Numbered from the stretch's first letter, positions 1 to 9,861 are shown. The stretch: DNA of 64,000 nt from Caulobacter sp. 602-1 (GCF_003931565.1 NZ_RRYI01000004.1:558001-622000), one strand, 5' to 3'. Notes: a model not told the origin generated them from the sequence alone. Made by a program: numbers and translations.

Positions 1-1
1 C

Positions 2-1075
2 AACGCCGGTTCGTCCTATTTCCAGGTCAACCAGCGGGCCGGTCGGCGCTGGAGCACCGCCACGGCCTTCCTCAAGCCCATTCTCGGGCGCAGCAACCTG
101 CGGCTGGAGAAGGGCGTCGAGGTCGAAAGCCTCGTGTTCGACGGCAAGCGCGTGATCGGCCTGCGCGCGCGACGGGGCGGGCAGGCGCTGAGCGCCCGCG
201 CCAAGGGCGAGGTGATCCTGGCCGCCGGAGCGATCGGCTCTCCGGTGATCCTGCAACGCTCGGGCGTCGGCGACGCCGAGGTTCTGAAGCGGATCGGCGT
301 CGCGCCTCGCCATCACCTGCCCGGCGTCGGGGCCAACCTGCAGGATCACCTGCAGATCCGGCCGGTCTACAAGGTGCGCGGCGTACGGACCCTGAACACC
401 GACTACGCCAACCTGGCGCGGCGGTTGGGCATGGGCCTGGACTACGCCCTGCGTCGGTCCGGGCCGCTGACCATGGCCCCGTCGCAGTTGGGCATGTTCT
501 GTCGGTCGGACCCGCGTCTGGCCACGCCGGACCTGGAGTTCCACTTCCAGCCGCTCAGCCTGGATCGCTGGGGCGAGGGCCTGCACCGGTTCGGCGCGAT
601 AACGGCCAGCGTCTGCAACCTGCGGCCCACCAGCCGGGGTAGCGTCACGCTCTCGGGCCCGGACCTCGCCGATCCCCCGCTGATCGATCCCCGCTACCTG
701 ACCACCGAGGCCGACCGGGACGTCGCCGTGGCCTCGCTGCGCTGGGCAAGGCGGATAATGGGACAACCGGCCCTGGCCGCCTATGCGCCCGAGGCGTTCC
801 GGCCAGGGGCTGAGGTCGATACCGATCAGGGCCTGCTGGCGGCCGCCAAAGCCCTGGCCACGACCATCTTTCACCCCGTCGGCACGGCGGCCATGGGCGT
901 GGCGGACGACCCGATGGCGGTGCTCGACGAACGGCTGAGAGTGCGCGGCCTCGAAGGCCTGCGGGTCGTCGACGCCTCGGTGATGCCGACGATCACCTCG
1001 GGCAACACCAACGCCCCCACCGTGATGATCGCCGAAAAGGGCGCGGCGATGATCCTGGAAGATCGCCGGGGCTAA
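2..1075 (+). CDS. GMC family FAD-dependent oxidoreductase, C-terminal part
   Basis: The reading frame is open from base 2, so the N-terminal FAD-binding part lies before the window and 357 residues are visible. The GMC signature (GAIGSPVILQRSGVG) is encoded near bases 230-275. The C-terminus carries the catalytic His context HPVGTAAMG and the GNTNAPT Asn context before the last helix. GMC enzymes such as choline or alcohol dehydrogenases oxidise alcohol groups with FAD; the substrate cannot be told here. It converges on a LysR gene 21 bp downstream that may or may not regulate it. The family is secure; the substrate is unknown. Confidence 0.92.
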   Translation, partial: NAGSSYFQVNQRAGRRWSTATAFLKPILGRSNLRLEKGVEVESLVFDGKRVIGLRARRGGQALSARAKGEVILAAGAIGSPVILQRSGVGDAEVLKRIGVAPRHHLPGVGANLQDHLQIRPVYKVRGVRTLNTDYANLARRLGMGLDYALRRSGPLTMAPSQLGMFCRSDPRLATPDLEFHFQPLSLDRWGEGLHRFGAITASVCNLRPTSRGSVTLSGPDLADPPLIDPRYLTTEADRDVAVASLRWARRIMGQPALAAYAPEAFRPGAEVDTDQGLLAAAKALATTIFHPVGTAAMGVADDPMAVLDERLRVRGLEGLRVVDASVMPTITSGNTNAPTVMIAEKGAAMILEDRRG

Positions 1076-1096
1076 CGCCGCGCCGGCTCCTGCTCC

Positions 1097-2038
1097 TCAT
1101 GGATGTCGAGGCGCGTCTTCGGCGATCGTCGAGCCCGGCGCTTCGGCCTCGTCCAGCAGGTTCAGGAGGTTGGCCAGGGTCGGGGCCTGATCGTCGCGTC
1201 GCCAGGCCAGGCCGGTCTCCAGCATCGGCGCGACCCCGGCCAGCGGGACATAGGTGACCCCCGCCCGCGCCAGGTTGCGCAGCGAAGCGGGCACGAGCGC
1301 GATCCCTAGGCCGCTGGAGACTAGGCTGATGATCGTCTGCATCTGGATGGCTTCCTGGATGATCCGCGCCGTCCCGCCCAGTGACGCGAAATAGCCGGTG
1401 ACCAGGTCGTGAAAGGCCGGGGCCACGTGTTTGGGGAACAGGATCAGCGGCGACGCCAGCACCTCCGTGCTGGAGATCTCGGTCTCGTGGGCGATGCGGC
1501 CGTCCTCGATCCAGGCGCTGGGGACGGCGGCGACGAGAGGCTCGCGAAGCAGGCGTCGATAGGCGAGGGCAGGGGGCAAGGGATGATCGAGCGGCGGAAT
1601 GATGATGCCGGCATGGCGCTCGCCGCCGACGATGGCCGGGATCTGCACGTCGCTGGTCGCCTCGAACAGACGGATCTCGACGCCCGGATAGGCCTGGGAA
1701 TATCGCCGGACCAGAGAGGGCAGGACGCTGTAGTCGGCGGTGCTGACGAACGACAGCGCCAGATAGCCGGTCTGGCCGTCGCGCATCCGCTGGGCCAGGG
1801 CGGGCAGGCCGTCCAGCGTCGCCAAGGCTTCCAGCACATGCGGCAGCCATTGCTCGCCCAAGGCGGTCAGGCGGACGCTGCGCTTGGTGCGTTCGAACAG
1901 CGGCGCGCCCAGGTCGCGCTCGAGGTTCATGATCGACTGGCTGAGCGGCGGCTGGGTCATGCCCAGTCGTTCGGCGGCGCGTCCGAAGTGCAGGGTCCGG
2001 GCCACGGCGACGAAGTGGCGGAGCGGGCGAGCATCCAT
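1097..2038 (-). CDS. LysR family transcriptional regulator
   Basis: This 313-residue protein has the standard LysR layout. A winged helix-turn-helix lies at about residues 3-62 (HFGRAAERLGMTQPPLSQSI). An effector-binding domain follows from about residue 90, resembling the BenM/CbnR type of aromatic or organic-acid sensors. It is transcribed away from ilvD across about 95 bp, an A+T-rich stretch that would hold its own operator. The upstream GMC oxidoreductase converges on it. Its effector and targets cannot be read from sequence. LysR genes usually control a divergent neighbour, so ilvD or an unseen gene is the candidate. Confidence 0.9.
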   Translation of the reverse strand: MDARPLRHFVAVARTLHFGRAAERLGMTQPPLSQSIMNLERDLGAPLFERTKRSVRLTALGEQWLPHVLEALATLDGLPALAQRMRDGQTGYLALSFVSTADYSVLPSLVRRYSQAYPGVEIRLFEATSDVQIPAIVGGERHAGIIIPPLDHPLPPALAYRRLLREPLVAAVPSAWIEDGRIAHETEISSTEVLASPLILFPKHVAPAFHDLVTGYFASLGGTARIIQEAIQMQTIISLVSSGLGIALVPASLRNLARAGVTYVPLAGVAPMLETGLAWRRDDQAPTLANLLNLLDEAEAPGSTIAEDAPRHP

Positions 2039-2133
2039 TGATATTCTCAGCGACCTAATGATGCTGAACTAATATATTTTGAGCGCGGACGAAACGGCCG
2101 TAAATAACCCCACCGCCGACATTGAGATTTGCC

Positions 2134-3981
2134 ATGCCTCCCTATCGCTCACGCACCTCGACCCACGGCCGCAACATGGCGGGAGCCCGCGGCCTCTGGC
2201 GCGCGACGGGCATGAAGGACGAGGATTTCGGCAAGCCGATCATCGCCGTGGCCAACAGCTTCACCCAGTTCGTCCCGGGCCACGTGCACCTGAAGGACCT
2301 GGGCCAGCTGGTCGCCCGCGAGATCGAGGCGGCCGGCGGCGTGGCCAAGGAGTTCAACACCATCGCCGTCGACGACGGCATCGCCATGGGCCATGGCGGG
2401 ATGCTGTACTCGCTGCCCAGCCGCGAGCTGATCGCCGACAGCGTCGAGTACATGGTCAACGCCCACTGCGCCGACGCCATCGTCTGCATCTCCAACTGCG
2501 ACAAGATCACACCCGGCATGCTGATGGCCGCCATGCGGCTCAACATTCCGGTGGTCTTCGTCTCGGGCGGCCCGATGGAGGCCGGCAAGGTGCGGGTGAA
2601 GGGCGAGATCCGAGCGCTGGATCTGGTCGACGCCATGGTCGTCGCCGCCGACGACAAGTACACCGACGAAGAAGTCAACGCGATCGAGAAGGCCGCGTGC
2701 CCGACCTGCGGCTCGTGCTCGGGGATGTTCACCGCCAACTCGATGAACTGCCTGACCGAGGCCCTGGGCCTGTCGCTGCCGGGCAACGGCTCGGTCCTGG
2801 CCACTCACGCCGACCGCGAAGCGCTGTTCAAGGAAGCCGGCCGCCTGGTCGTCGACCTCTGCCAGCGCTGGTACGAGCAGGACGACGCCACGGCCCTGCC
2901 GCGTGGCATCGCCACGCGAGCGGCGTTCGAGAACGCCATGAGCCTGGACATCGCCATGGGCGGTTCGACCAACACCGTGCTGCACCTGCTGGCCGCCGCC
3001 CAGGAGGGCGGGGTCGACTTCAAGATGGAGGACATCGACCGCCTGTCGCGCCGGGTGCCGTGCCTGTCCAAGGTGGCCCCGGCCAAGGCCGACGTGCACA
3101 TGGAGGACGTCCACCGCGCCGGCGGCGTCATGGCCATCCTGGGCGAACTGGAGCGGGGCGGCCTGATCGACACCAGCCAGCCTACCGTCCACGCCACGAC
3201 CCTGGCCGAGGCCCTGGCGCGCTGGGACATCGGCCGCACCAACAGCGCCGTCGCTCACGAGCTGTTCCGCGCCGCGCCGGGCGGCAAGCCGACCCAGATC
3301 GCCTTCAGTCAGGCCGCCCGCTGGGAAAGCCTGGACCTGGACCGCGAGAAGGGCGTCATCCGCTCGGTCGAGCATCCGTTCTCGAAGGACGGCGGCCTGG
3401 CGGTGCTGTTTGGCAACCTGGCCCCCGAGGGCTGCATCGTGAAGACGGCCGGGGTCGACGACTCGATCCTGACCTTCCGAGGCTCGGCGCGTGTCTTCGA
3501 GAGCCAGGAGGCGGCGGTCAGCGGCATCCTGGGCGGCAAGGTCGTGGCCGGCGAGGTCGTGGTCATCCGCTACGAGGGGCCCAAGGGCGGTCCGGGCATG
3601 CAGGAGATGCTGTACCCGACCACCTATCTGAAATCGAAGGGCCTGGGCGCGGCCTGCGCCCTGATCACCGACGGCCGATTCTCGGGCGGCACCTCGGGCC
3701 TGTCGATCGGCCACGTCTCGCCGGAAGCGGGCGAGGGCGGCCTGATCGCCCTGGTCGAGACCGGCGACTCGATCCTGATCGACATCCCCAATCGCGGCAT
3801 CACCCTCGAAGTCTCCGACGCGGTCCTGGCCGAGCGCCGCGCCGCCCAGGAAGCCCGGGGCGCCAAGGCCTGGAAGCCGCTGGATCGCAAGCGCGAGGTC
3901 AGCCCGGCCCTGCGCGCCTACGCGGCCATGACCACCAACGCCGCCCGCGGCGCGGTGCGCGACGTCAGCCAGGTCGAATAG
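2134..3981 (+). CDS. ilvD: dihydroxy-acid dehydratase
   Basis: IlvD dehydrates 2,3-dihydroxy-3-methylbutanoate and its homologue to the 2-oxo acids that precede valine, isoleucine and, through 2-ketoisovalerate, pantothenate. The protein is 615 residues, the E. coli length. I chose ATG 2134 over an upstream TTG because the product then begins [19 protein letters not shown], matching the known N-terminus. The [4Fe-4S] cysteines are visible at C122 (NCDKITPG) and C195 (CPTCGSCSG), both at E. coli positions. It stands alone, flanked by two LysR genes. The related sugar-acid dehydratases are less likely given the length and N-terminus. Confidence 0.96.
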   Translation: MPPYRSRTSTHGRNMAGARGLWRATGMKDEDFGKPIIAVANSFTQFVPGHVHLKDLGQLVAREIEAAGGVAKEFNTIAVDDGIAMGHGGMLYSLPSRELIADSVEYMVNAHCADAIVCISNCDKITPGMLMAAMRLNIPVVFVSGGPMEAGKVRVKGEIRALDLVDAMVVAADDKYTDEEVNAIEKAACPTCGSCSGMFTANSMNCLTEALGLSLPGNGSVLATHADREALFKEAGRLVVDLCQRWYEQDDATALPRGIATRAAFENAMSLDIAMGGSTNTVLHLLAAAQEGGVDFKMEDIDRLSRRVPCLSKVAPAKADVHMEDVHRAGGVMAILGELERGGLIDTSQPTVHATTLAEALARWDIGRTNSAVAHELFRAAPGGKPTQIAFSQAARWESLDLDREKGVIRSVEHPFSKDGGLAVLFGNLAPEGCIVKTAGVDDSILTFRGSARVFESQEAAVSGILGGKVVAGEVVVIRYEGPKGGPGMQEMLYPTTYLKSKGLGAACALITDGRFSGGTSGLSIGHVSPEAGEGGLIALVETGDSILIDIPNRGITLEVSDAVLAERRAAQEARGAKAWKPLDRKREVSPALRAYAAMTTNAARGAVRDVSQVE

Positions 3982-3985
3982 AGGG

Positions 3986-4933
3986 TTATAGCTGGGCCGC
4001 TGCTTCCCGGCAGAGGTCCAGCAGCCAGCCATTGGGCGAGTCCGCCGCGTCGCTGGCCCGTAGCACCGCGCCGAACGGCATGGGGGGCGGGGCGTTCGGC
4101 GGCTCGACCATGAACACCTTGCCCCGGTCGGCGGCCAACTGGGCCAGGCGGCGCGGCAGGATGCAGGTCATGTCCGACCGGCCGACCATGTTCATGGCGC
4201 TGAATGAGTCCTGCACCGTGAACGGCTGATAGGGGCTCTCGCCCAGGGCGTAGGTGTCGCCCCAAGAGGTTACGCGCCGCAGGCCCAGGTGACCGGCCGA
4301 GGTGCGGTCGGGATCGTCGTTGCCGCCGCCCGATACGCCCAGGCGCGGCAGACGGGCCAGGGTGTCGTAGTCGACGCCGCTCGCGACCATGGGGTGGTCG
4401 GCGCGCAGCACCCACACGCCTGTCTCCTCGAACAGCGGACTGTAGGAGAAGCGTCCCGGGATCGCCTCGAAACAGCCGATGACCATGTCGAGCCGCCCCG
4501 TGTCGAGGTCCTCGGTCATGCCGGCATAGAGGTTGTGGAAGTGGATCTGGACGTTGGGCGCGGTGGCGATCACGCGCTCGGCGATCAAAGGGCCCAGGAC
4601 GTAGGAAATGTAGGTCCCGGCCGCGATGTTGAAGGTGTGGGTGTCGAGCGCCGGGTCGAACCGCTGGTTAGTGACGGCGGTCTCCAGCAGCTTCAGGGCG
4701 GTGCGGGCGGTGTCGGCGATCTCCAGCGCGCGGGGCGTCGGCCGCAGACCGGTCTGTCCCCTGACGAAGAGGTCGTCACCGACCATTTCGCGCAGTCGCC
4801 GCAGCGAATGGCTCACGGCCGATTGCGACAGGCCCAGGCGCTCGCCGGCGCGTGTGGCGTTCTTCTCTTCCAGCAGGGTGACGAACACCCGGAAGAGGTT
4901 GAGATCGGCGTTTCGGAAATTCACGGCGTTCAT
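3986..4933 (-). CDS. LysR family transcriptional regulator, NodD-like
   Basis: This is a 315-residue LysR protein. Its N-terminal helix-turn-helix lies at about residues 8-66 (NATRAGERLGLSQSAVSHSL). The substrate-binding domain contains AGTYISYVLGPL, as in the NodD/NahR-like branch. It is divergent from the EmrA-EmrB-NodT efflux operon across about 110-120 bp, the usual arrangement for a LysR regulator of an efflux pump. That makes it the likely activator or repressor of that operon. It converges on ilvD with only 4 bases between the genes. The inducing compound is unknown. Confidence 0.9.
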   Translation of the reverse strand: MNAVNFRNADLNLFRVFVTLLEEKNATRAGERLGLSQSAVSHSLRRLREMVGDDLFVRGQTGLRPTPRALEIADTARTALKLLETAVTNQRFDPALDTHTFNIAAGTYISYVLGPLIAERVIATAPNVQIHFHNLYAGMTEDLDTGRLDMVIGCFEAIPGRFSYSPLFEETGVWVLRADHPMVASGVDYDTLARLPRLGVSGGGNDDPDRTSAGHLGLRRVTSWGDTYALGESPYQPFTVQDSFSAMNMVGRSDMTCILPRRLAQLAADRGKVFMVEPPNAPPPMPFGAVLRASDAADSPNGWLLDLCREAAAQL

Positions 4934-5053
4934 GGCTGTCGTGAAGACATATCATTTCTCTCATGACGGGCCGAGCCCTATCTGAGCGCCAAGGTTCGCG
5001 AGCCGAACGAACCTCGACGATTCCCCAAAACCTATCGAGACGTGGAGCAGCGC

Positions 5054-6133
5054 GTGAGCGACGCTGAAGGTTACGACGCCATCGCCGAAGCCGAGGTCGG
5101 CGCGGCCGGCAGGCGGCGCCAGAAGACCCTGGGCCAGCGGCTGCGCTGGCCGTTGATGATCGGCGTGCCGGTCGTCGTTCTCGTGGGCATCGGCGCCTTC
5201 GTCGTGCTCACCGGCGGCAAGTCCGAAACCACCGACAACGCCTACGTCCAGGCCAGCCGCACGGCGATCAGCACCAGCATCGACGGCCGGGTGATCGAGA
5301 TCGACGTGCGGGAGAACCAACGCGTGGCCAAGGGGCAGGTGCTGTTCCGCCTCGACCCGGCCGACTACCAGGTGGCGGTGTCGCAGGCCGAGGCGGCGCT
5401 TGCCCAGGCCCGCTTCGACGTCCAGGGCAAGCGCGCAGTCTATAGCCAGCGCCTGGCCGATCTGGCCGCCGTCCAGGAGACCGCCGGCTACGCCCAGCGC
5501 GAGGCCGCCCGTCAGCGGGATCTGGCCGCCGCCGGCGTCGCCACCAAGGCCCAGGCCGACGAGGCCCGCCACGCCGCCGACCAGGCCCAGCGCCAGGTCG
5601 CCGTCGTCCGGCAGCAGATCGCCACGGCCCTAGCCGACCTCGGCGGTCGCGCCGACCTCGCCACCGAGCAGCAGCCCGGGGTGCTGGAAGCCGCCGCCAA
5701 GCTGGAGCGCGCCAAGCTGGATCGCTCCTACGCCGCCGTGATCGCCCCGGCCGACGGCGTCATCGCAAAGGTCGAGCAGCTGCAGGTCGGCCAGCGGGTC
5801 GAGGCGTCCAGGCCCCTGTTCTTCCTGATCTCGGGCAAGCCCTGGATCGAGGCTAACTTCAAGGAAGACCAACTGGCCCACATGCGCGTCGGCCAGCCGG
5901 CCACGATCAAGGTCGACGCCTATGACAAGCCGCTGAAGGCCCATGTCGCCAGCTTCAGCCCGGGCACCGGCGCCAGCTTCGCCCTGCTGCCGGCCGAGAA
6001 CGCCACCGGCAACTGGGTCAAGGTGGTCCAGCGCGTGCCCGTGCGCCTGACCCTGGACGACGCCGCGCCCAGCAACCTGTCGGCGGGGCTCAGCGCCAAG
6101 GCGAAGGTGGACATTCGCTCGGGCAAGCGCTGA
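5054..6133 (+). CDS. HlyD/EmrA-family membrane fusion protein
   Basis: This periplasmic adaptor joins an inner-membrane exporter to an outer-membrane channel. It has a short cytoplasmic N-terminus, one membrane segment (WPLMIGVPVVVLVGIGAFVV), a biotinyl-lipoyl-like half (TDNAYVQASRTAISTSIDG), an Ala/Gln-rich coiled-coil hairpin of roughly 100 residues, the second half-motif (VIAPADGVIAKV) and a beta-barrel domain. GTG 5054 has GTGGAG six bases upstream; GTG 5042 in the same frame would add four residues. The stop overlaps the emrB-like ATG by one base (TGATG), so the two are translationally coupled. It is about 359 residues, normal for EmrA. Confidence 0.93.
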   Translation: MSDAEGYDAIAEAEVGAAGRRRQKTLGQRLRWPLMIGVPVVVLVGIGAFVVLTGGKSETTDNAYVQASRTAISTSIDGRVIEIDVRENQRVAKGQVLFRLDPADYQVAVSQAEAALAQARFDVQGKRAVYSQRLADLAAVQETAGYAQREAARQRDLAAAGVATKAQADEARHAADQAQRQVAVVRQQIATALADLGGRADLATEQQPGVLEAAAKLERAKLDRSYAAVIAPADGVIAKVEQLQVGQRVEASRPLFFLISGKPWIEANFKEDQLAHMRVGQPATIKVDAYDKPLKAHVASFSPGTGASFALLPAENATGNWVKVVQRVPVRLTLDDAAPSNLSAGLSAKAKVDIRSGKR

Positions 6134-7671
6134 TGACCCCCAAGGCGCTCCAGGAGGGTCACGCCCGCGACGTCGCCAATCGCTTGCCGATCACCATCTC
6201 GGTGATGCTGGCGACGATCATGATCTCGCTGGACACCACGATCGCCAACGTCGCCCTGCCGCACATCCAGGGCAGCGTCTCGGCGTCGACCGACCAGATC
6301 ACCTGGGTGCTGACCTCCTACATCGTGGCCTCGACGATCATGACGCCGCTGACCGGCTTCCTGACCGAGCGGATGGGCCGCAAGATGGTGCTGATCGTCT
6401 CGATCATCGGCTTCACCGCCGCCTCGATGCTGTGCGGCGTGGCCCAGAACCTGGTCGAGATCGTGCTGTTCCGCCTGCTGCAAGGCCTGTTCGGCGCGGC
6501 GCTGATCCCGCTGTCCCAGGCGGTGCTGCTGGACATCAACCCGCCCGAGCGCCACGGCCAGGCCATGGCCGTCTGGGGCGCCGGCGCGGTGCTGGGGCCG
6601 CTGCTGGGGCCCGGCCTGGGCGGCTGGCTGACGGACAATCTCGACTGGCGGTGGGTGTTCTTCATCAACCTGCCGATCGGCGTCCTGGCCTTCTGCGGCG
6701 TGTTCTTCTTTCTCTCCGAGAAGAAGAGCAGCGAGAAGCGCAAGTTCGACACCCTGGGCTTTCTGGCCCTAGCCATCGCCATCGGCGCCTTCCAGCTGAT
6801 GCTTGACCGCGGCCCCAGCCAGGACTGGTTCGGCTCACGCGAGATCTGGGTCGAGCTGATCGTCGCCGTCATCGCCCTGTGGGTGTTCGGCGTTCAGCTG
6901 GCCACGGCCGAGAAGCCGTTCGTGGCGCGGGAACTGCTGGCCGACGGCAACTTCATCACCTGCTGCCTGTTCGGCTTCTTCATCGGCATCCTGCTGTACA
7001 GCACCCTGGCCTTGCTGCCGCCGCTGATGCAGACCCTGCTGGGCTATCCGGTCGCCTTCACGGGGCTGGTGTCGATGCCGCGCGGCCTGGGTTCGTTCAT
7101 CGCCATGTTCGCGGTGGGCCAGCTGATGGGGCGGATGAACATCAAGCTGCTGCTCAGCATCGGCCTGGCGATCAGCGCGCTCTCGCTCTGGCAGATGAGC
7201 CACTATAATTTGGAGATGGACACGACCCTGCTCGTGACCTCGGGCTTCCTGTCGGGCGTCGGCACGGGCCTGATCTTCGTGCCGCTCAGCACCATCGCCT
7301 TCGCCAAGGTCATGCCGCAGCACCGGGCCGAGGGCGCGGGGCTGTTCACCCTGATCCGCAATATCGGCTCGGCGGCGGGCATCTCGATCATGCAGGCCCT
7401 GTTCGTCAGCGGCATCGAGAAGCACCACGCGGTGCTGGTCGAGCACGCCCGGCCCGACAACCCCCTGTACCAGGCCTACGCTCCGAACGTGTTCTCGACC
7501 GAGGCGGCCATGGCCGCGTTCAACGGCGTCATCGGCCGGCAGGCGGCGATGCTGTCCTATCTCGACGACTTCCGGCTGATGCTGGTGATCACCATCGCCT
7601 GCGCGCCGCTCATCCTTCTCATGCGTACCCCCAAGCCCGGGGCGAAGGCCGCCAATGTCTCCGACCACTAA
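6133..7671 (+). CDS. DHA2-family MFS drug exporter, EmrB/QacA type
   Basis: This 512-residue inner-membrane proton-driven exporter has about 14 predicted membrane segments. Family motifs visible are LDTTIANVALPHI in the first segment, the loop motif GFLTERMGRKMV, and the antiporter motif C context GAVLGPLLGPGLGGWL. It sits between the adaptor and the outer-membrane factor. With them it should form a tripartite EmrAB-TolC-like pump for hydrophobic or amphiphilic compounds. It starts inside the emrA stop and its 3' end overlaps the nodT-like start by 17 bases. The cargo is not predictable; the divergent LysR gene is the probable regulator. Confidence 0.94.
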   Translation: MTPKALQEGHARDVANRLPITISVMLATIMISLDTTIANVALPHIQGSVSASTDQITWVLTSYIVASTIMTPLTGFLTERMGRKMVLIVSIIGFTAASMLCGVAQNLVEIVLFRLLQGLFGAALIPLSQAVLLDINPPERHGQAMAVWGAGAVLGPLLGPGLGGWLTDNLDWRWVFFINLPIGVLAFCGVFFFLSEKKSSEKRKFDTLGFLALAIAIGAFQLMLDRGPSQDWFGSREIWVELIVAVIALWVFGVQLATAEKPFVARELLADGNFITCCLFGFFIGILLYSTLALLPPLMQTLLGYPVAFTGLVSMPRGLGSFIAMFAVGQLMGRMNIKLLLSIGLAISALSLWQMSHYNLEMDTTLLVTSGFLSGVGTGLIFVPLSTIAFAKVMPQHRAEGAGLFTLIRNIGSAAGISIMQALFVSGIEKHHAVLVEHARPDNPLYQAYAPNVFSTEAAMAAFNGVIGRQAAMLSYLDDFRLMLVITIACAPLILLMRTPKPGAKAANVSDH

Positions 7672-9100
7672 GCTCCTGACCGCCTTGCTGGCGGCGACCA
7701 GCCTGTCCGCCTGCGCGACCGTGGGGCCGAACTTCCAGGCGCCGGACTCCCCCAAGACCGCGTCGGCCCTCGGCGCGGGCGAGACGGCCCCCGCCGCCGC
7801 GCGCCTCGACGCCGAGGCGGCTAACGCCGGCCCGTGGTGGACGGCCCTGAGCGCGCCCGAACTGGACGCCGTCATCCGCCAGGCGCTGAAGGACAGTCCC
7901 ACGCTCGCCGAGGCAGACGCCACCCTGGCTCAGGCCCAATCGGCCCTGGCCCAGGCGCGCGGCGTGGCCGGACCTCAGGTCACAGGCAACGCCGGCGTGG
8001 CCCGCGAGCGCGCCAACCTGCAGGCGTTCGGCTTTACGGGCTTCGGCGACATCCAGCTCAGCAACCCGACCTTCAGCCTCTATTCCGTCGGCGGCGCGGT
8101 CAGCTACGACCTCGACCTGTGGGGCGGGAACAGGCGGCGGATCGAGAGCGCGACCGCCCGGGCCGAGGCCCAGGGGCGCCGCGCCGAGGCGGCCTATCTC
8201 AGCCTGACCGCCAATGTCGCCCTCCAGGCCGCGACCATCGCCACGCTGCGGGCCCAGATCGCCAGCGTCGAGCGGATGATCGCCGACGACCAGGCCAATA
8301 TCGAGCTGATCCGCAAGGCCAACGCCCTGGGCGGCTCGACCAGCCTGGCCAAGGTCTCGGCGGCAAGCCAGTTGGAAGAGGACCGCGCCCAGCTGCCGGT
8401 CCTGCAGGGCGAACTGGCCGCCGCCCGCCACGCCCTGGCCGTTCTGGTCGGCAAGGCGCCGGCCGACTGGAACGCTCCGGCCTTCGATCTTTCGACCATG
8501 GTCCTGAACGCGCCCGTGCCGGTGACCCTGCCGTCGCAGCTGGTCCGCAAGCGTCCTGACATCCTGGCGGCCGAGGCCGAGCTGCACGCGGCGACGGCCG
8601 ACATCGGCGTGGCGACGGCCGACCTTTATCCGAACCTGAAGCTGACGGCGTCGCTGACCCAGGGCGCGCTGAAGCCGGGCGACCTCTTCTCGTACGACGC
8701 CAGCGGCTGGGACCTCGGGGCCGGCCTGACCGCCCCGATCTTCGACGGCGGCGCCCTGAAGGCGCGCCGCCAGCAGGCCCGCGAGGCCGCCCGCGCCGCC
8801 AGCGCCCGCTACCAGCAGACCGTGCTGACCGCCTTCGGCCAGGTCGCGGACGCGCTGTCGGCTCTGTCGTCCGACGAGGCCGCGCTGGCCGCCCACGCCC
8901 GCACCGAGCAGCAGGCGACCGAACGCCTGCGTCTGGCCAGGGTCGCCTTCGACAAGGGCGGCGGCACGCTGCTGGAGGTCGTCGACGCTCAGCGTACGCT
9001 CAACGCCGCGCGCTCGGCCCAGGCCCGCGCGCAGGGCCAACGCCTGGTCGACGCCATCCGCCTGTTCGCGGCGACCGGGGCCGATTGGCGCACCGGCTGA
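7655..9100 (+). CDS. NodT-type outer-membrane efflux lipoprotein
   Basis: This 481-residue TolC-like outer-membrane factor starts with a lipoprotein signal peptide and the lipobox LSAC, with Cys20 as the acylation site. It contains the two duplicated outer-membrane-efflux domains typical of the NodT branch. The marker phrases are VGPNFQAPDSP near the N-terminus, ELDAVIRQALKDSPTL, LRKRPDI-like (VRKRPDILAAEAEL) and LEVVDAQRTLN near the end. It is the third gene of the efflux operon and overlaps the exporter gene by 17 bases. NodT proteins are common pump components in Caulobacter relatives. Confidence 0.93.
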   Translation: MSPTTKLLTALLAATSLSACATVGPNFQAPDSPKTASALGAGETAPAAARLDAEAANAGPWWTALSAPELDAVIRQALKDSPTLAEADATLAQAQSALAQARGVAGPQVTGNAGVARERANLQAFGFTGFGDIQLSNPTFSLYSVGGAVSYDLDLWGGNRRRIESATARAEAQGRRAEAAYLSLTANVALQAATIATLRAQIASVERMIADDQANIELIRKANALGGSTSLAKVSAASQLEEDRAQLPVLQGELAAARHALAVLVGKAPADWNAPAFDLSTMVLNAPVPVTLPSQLVRKRPDILAAEAELHAATADIGVATADLYPNLKLTASLTQGALKPGDLFSYDASGWDLGAGLTAPIFDGGALKARRQQAREAARAASARYQQTVLTAFGQVADALSALSSDEAALAAHARTEQQATERLRLARVAFDKGGGTLLEVVDAQRTLNAARSAQARAQGQRLVDAIRLFAATGADWRTG

Positions 9101-9210
9101 CCGAATAAGGGGACGCCTCAATTCTGACGGCTTCACCTCGTCTTTCCAAGCGGCTAGCTTCGCGCCCCGTCGGGGTGCGCGTTGGCGTAGCCGCTGAGAG
9201 AAGGACGGCC

Positions 9211-9675
9211 ATGATGAGCCGAAGCATGTCGCGTGGACTGGCTGTGGCGTTAGCGCTGTGGGCCGGGGGCGGAGCCGCCCTCGCGCAGACCGGCGCCGCG
9301 CCGCGTCCGGGGGACATCTACGGCGTCTGGCGTAATCCCAAGGGCAGCGTCCATATCGAGATCAAGCCTTGCGAGGGCCGCACCTGCGGGGTTGTCGTCT
9401 GGGCCAATGACAACGCGCGCGCCGACGTGAAGAAGAAGAAAAACCAGGACCTGGTCGGCATGCAGCTGCTGCGTGACTTTTCCGCGTCGGATCCCAACGA
9501 GTGGAAGGGACGGGTCTATGTGCCTGACCTGGACATGACCTTTTCGGGCCAGGTCAAGCTGCTGGACCGCGCCTCGCTGAAGGCCAAGGGCTGTCTGCTG
9601 CCCAACTTCCTCTGCAAGTCGCAGACCTGGACGCGGGTGGACACCGCCAACGCCGGTATGGCCAAGGCGTCCTGA
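9211..9675 (+). CDS. DUF2147 family exported protein
   Basis: The product is about 154 residues with a cleavable signal peptide ending near ALAQ, followed by one DUF2147 domain. Family landmarks are IYGVWRNPKGSVHIEIKPC, CGVVVWANDN and the closing CLLPNFLCKSQTWTRV. DUF2147 proteins are small periplasmic or secreted beta-rich proteins of unknown function. The start ATG 9211 (or 9214) follows GAGAGAAGG, while an upstream GTG at 9175 would spoil the signal peptide. It stands alone, 110 bp after the efflux operon, and converges on a small gene with a 6-base gap. Four cysteines could form disulfides. Confidence 0.85.
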   Translation: MMSRSMSRGLAVALALWAGGGAALAQTGAAPRPGDIYGVWRNPKGSVHIEIKPCEGRTCGVVVWANDNARADVKKKKNQDLVGMQLLRDFSASDPNEWKGRVYVPDLDMTFSGQVKLLDRASLKAKGCLLPNFLCKSQTWTRVDTANAGMAKAS

Positions 9676-9681
9676 TCCGGC

Positions 9682-9861
9682 TCAGGCGTGGCGACCCGAG
9701 CCGCCGGGTTTCTTGCCGCCGCCGTCCTGCTTGTTGACCGTGGCCCAGGCGCGGCGCTCGGCTTCCTTGTCCGAGACGCCCTTGGCCTCGTAGCCTTCGG
9801 CGATGTGATCGGCCTTGCGTTCCTGCTTGTCCGTGTACTTGCTCTTGTCGCCCTGGGGCAT
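9682..9861 (-). CDS. small conserved basic/acidic protein (59 aa), function unknown
   Basis: This 59-residue soluble protein begins MPQGDKSKYTDKQERKAD and ends in a Gly/Lys-rich tail (GGGKKPGGSG). It has no membrane segment or cysteine and is very hydrophilic and probably partly disordered. Near-identical short proteins occur widely in proteobacteria and are often labelled plasmid-stabilisation or hypothetical; I do not trust that functional label. A good ribosome site (GAGGAG) precedes the ATG at 9861. It is the last gene of a minus-strand run behind the GMC dehydrogenase and its small subunit, separated by 55 bp, so it may have its own promoter. Confidence 0.8.
   Translation of the reverse strand: MPQGDKSKYTDKQERKADHIAEGYEAKGVSDKEAERRAWATVNKQDGGGKKPGGSGRHA

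Noticed and set aside
2079..4229. A 716-codon open frame overlapping ilvD in another register
   Set aside because: It is Arg/Gly/Pro-rich with no family feature, and the ilvD frame matches IlvD residue by residue. Long false frames are normal in GC-rich DNA.
9682..9861. Plasmid-stabilisation (ParE-like) assignment of the 59-residue protein
   Set aside because: It is hydrophilic with no ParE fold features and no antitoxin partner; the label in circulation appears to be a carried-over annotation.
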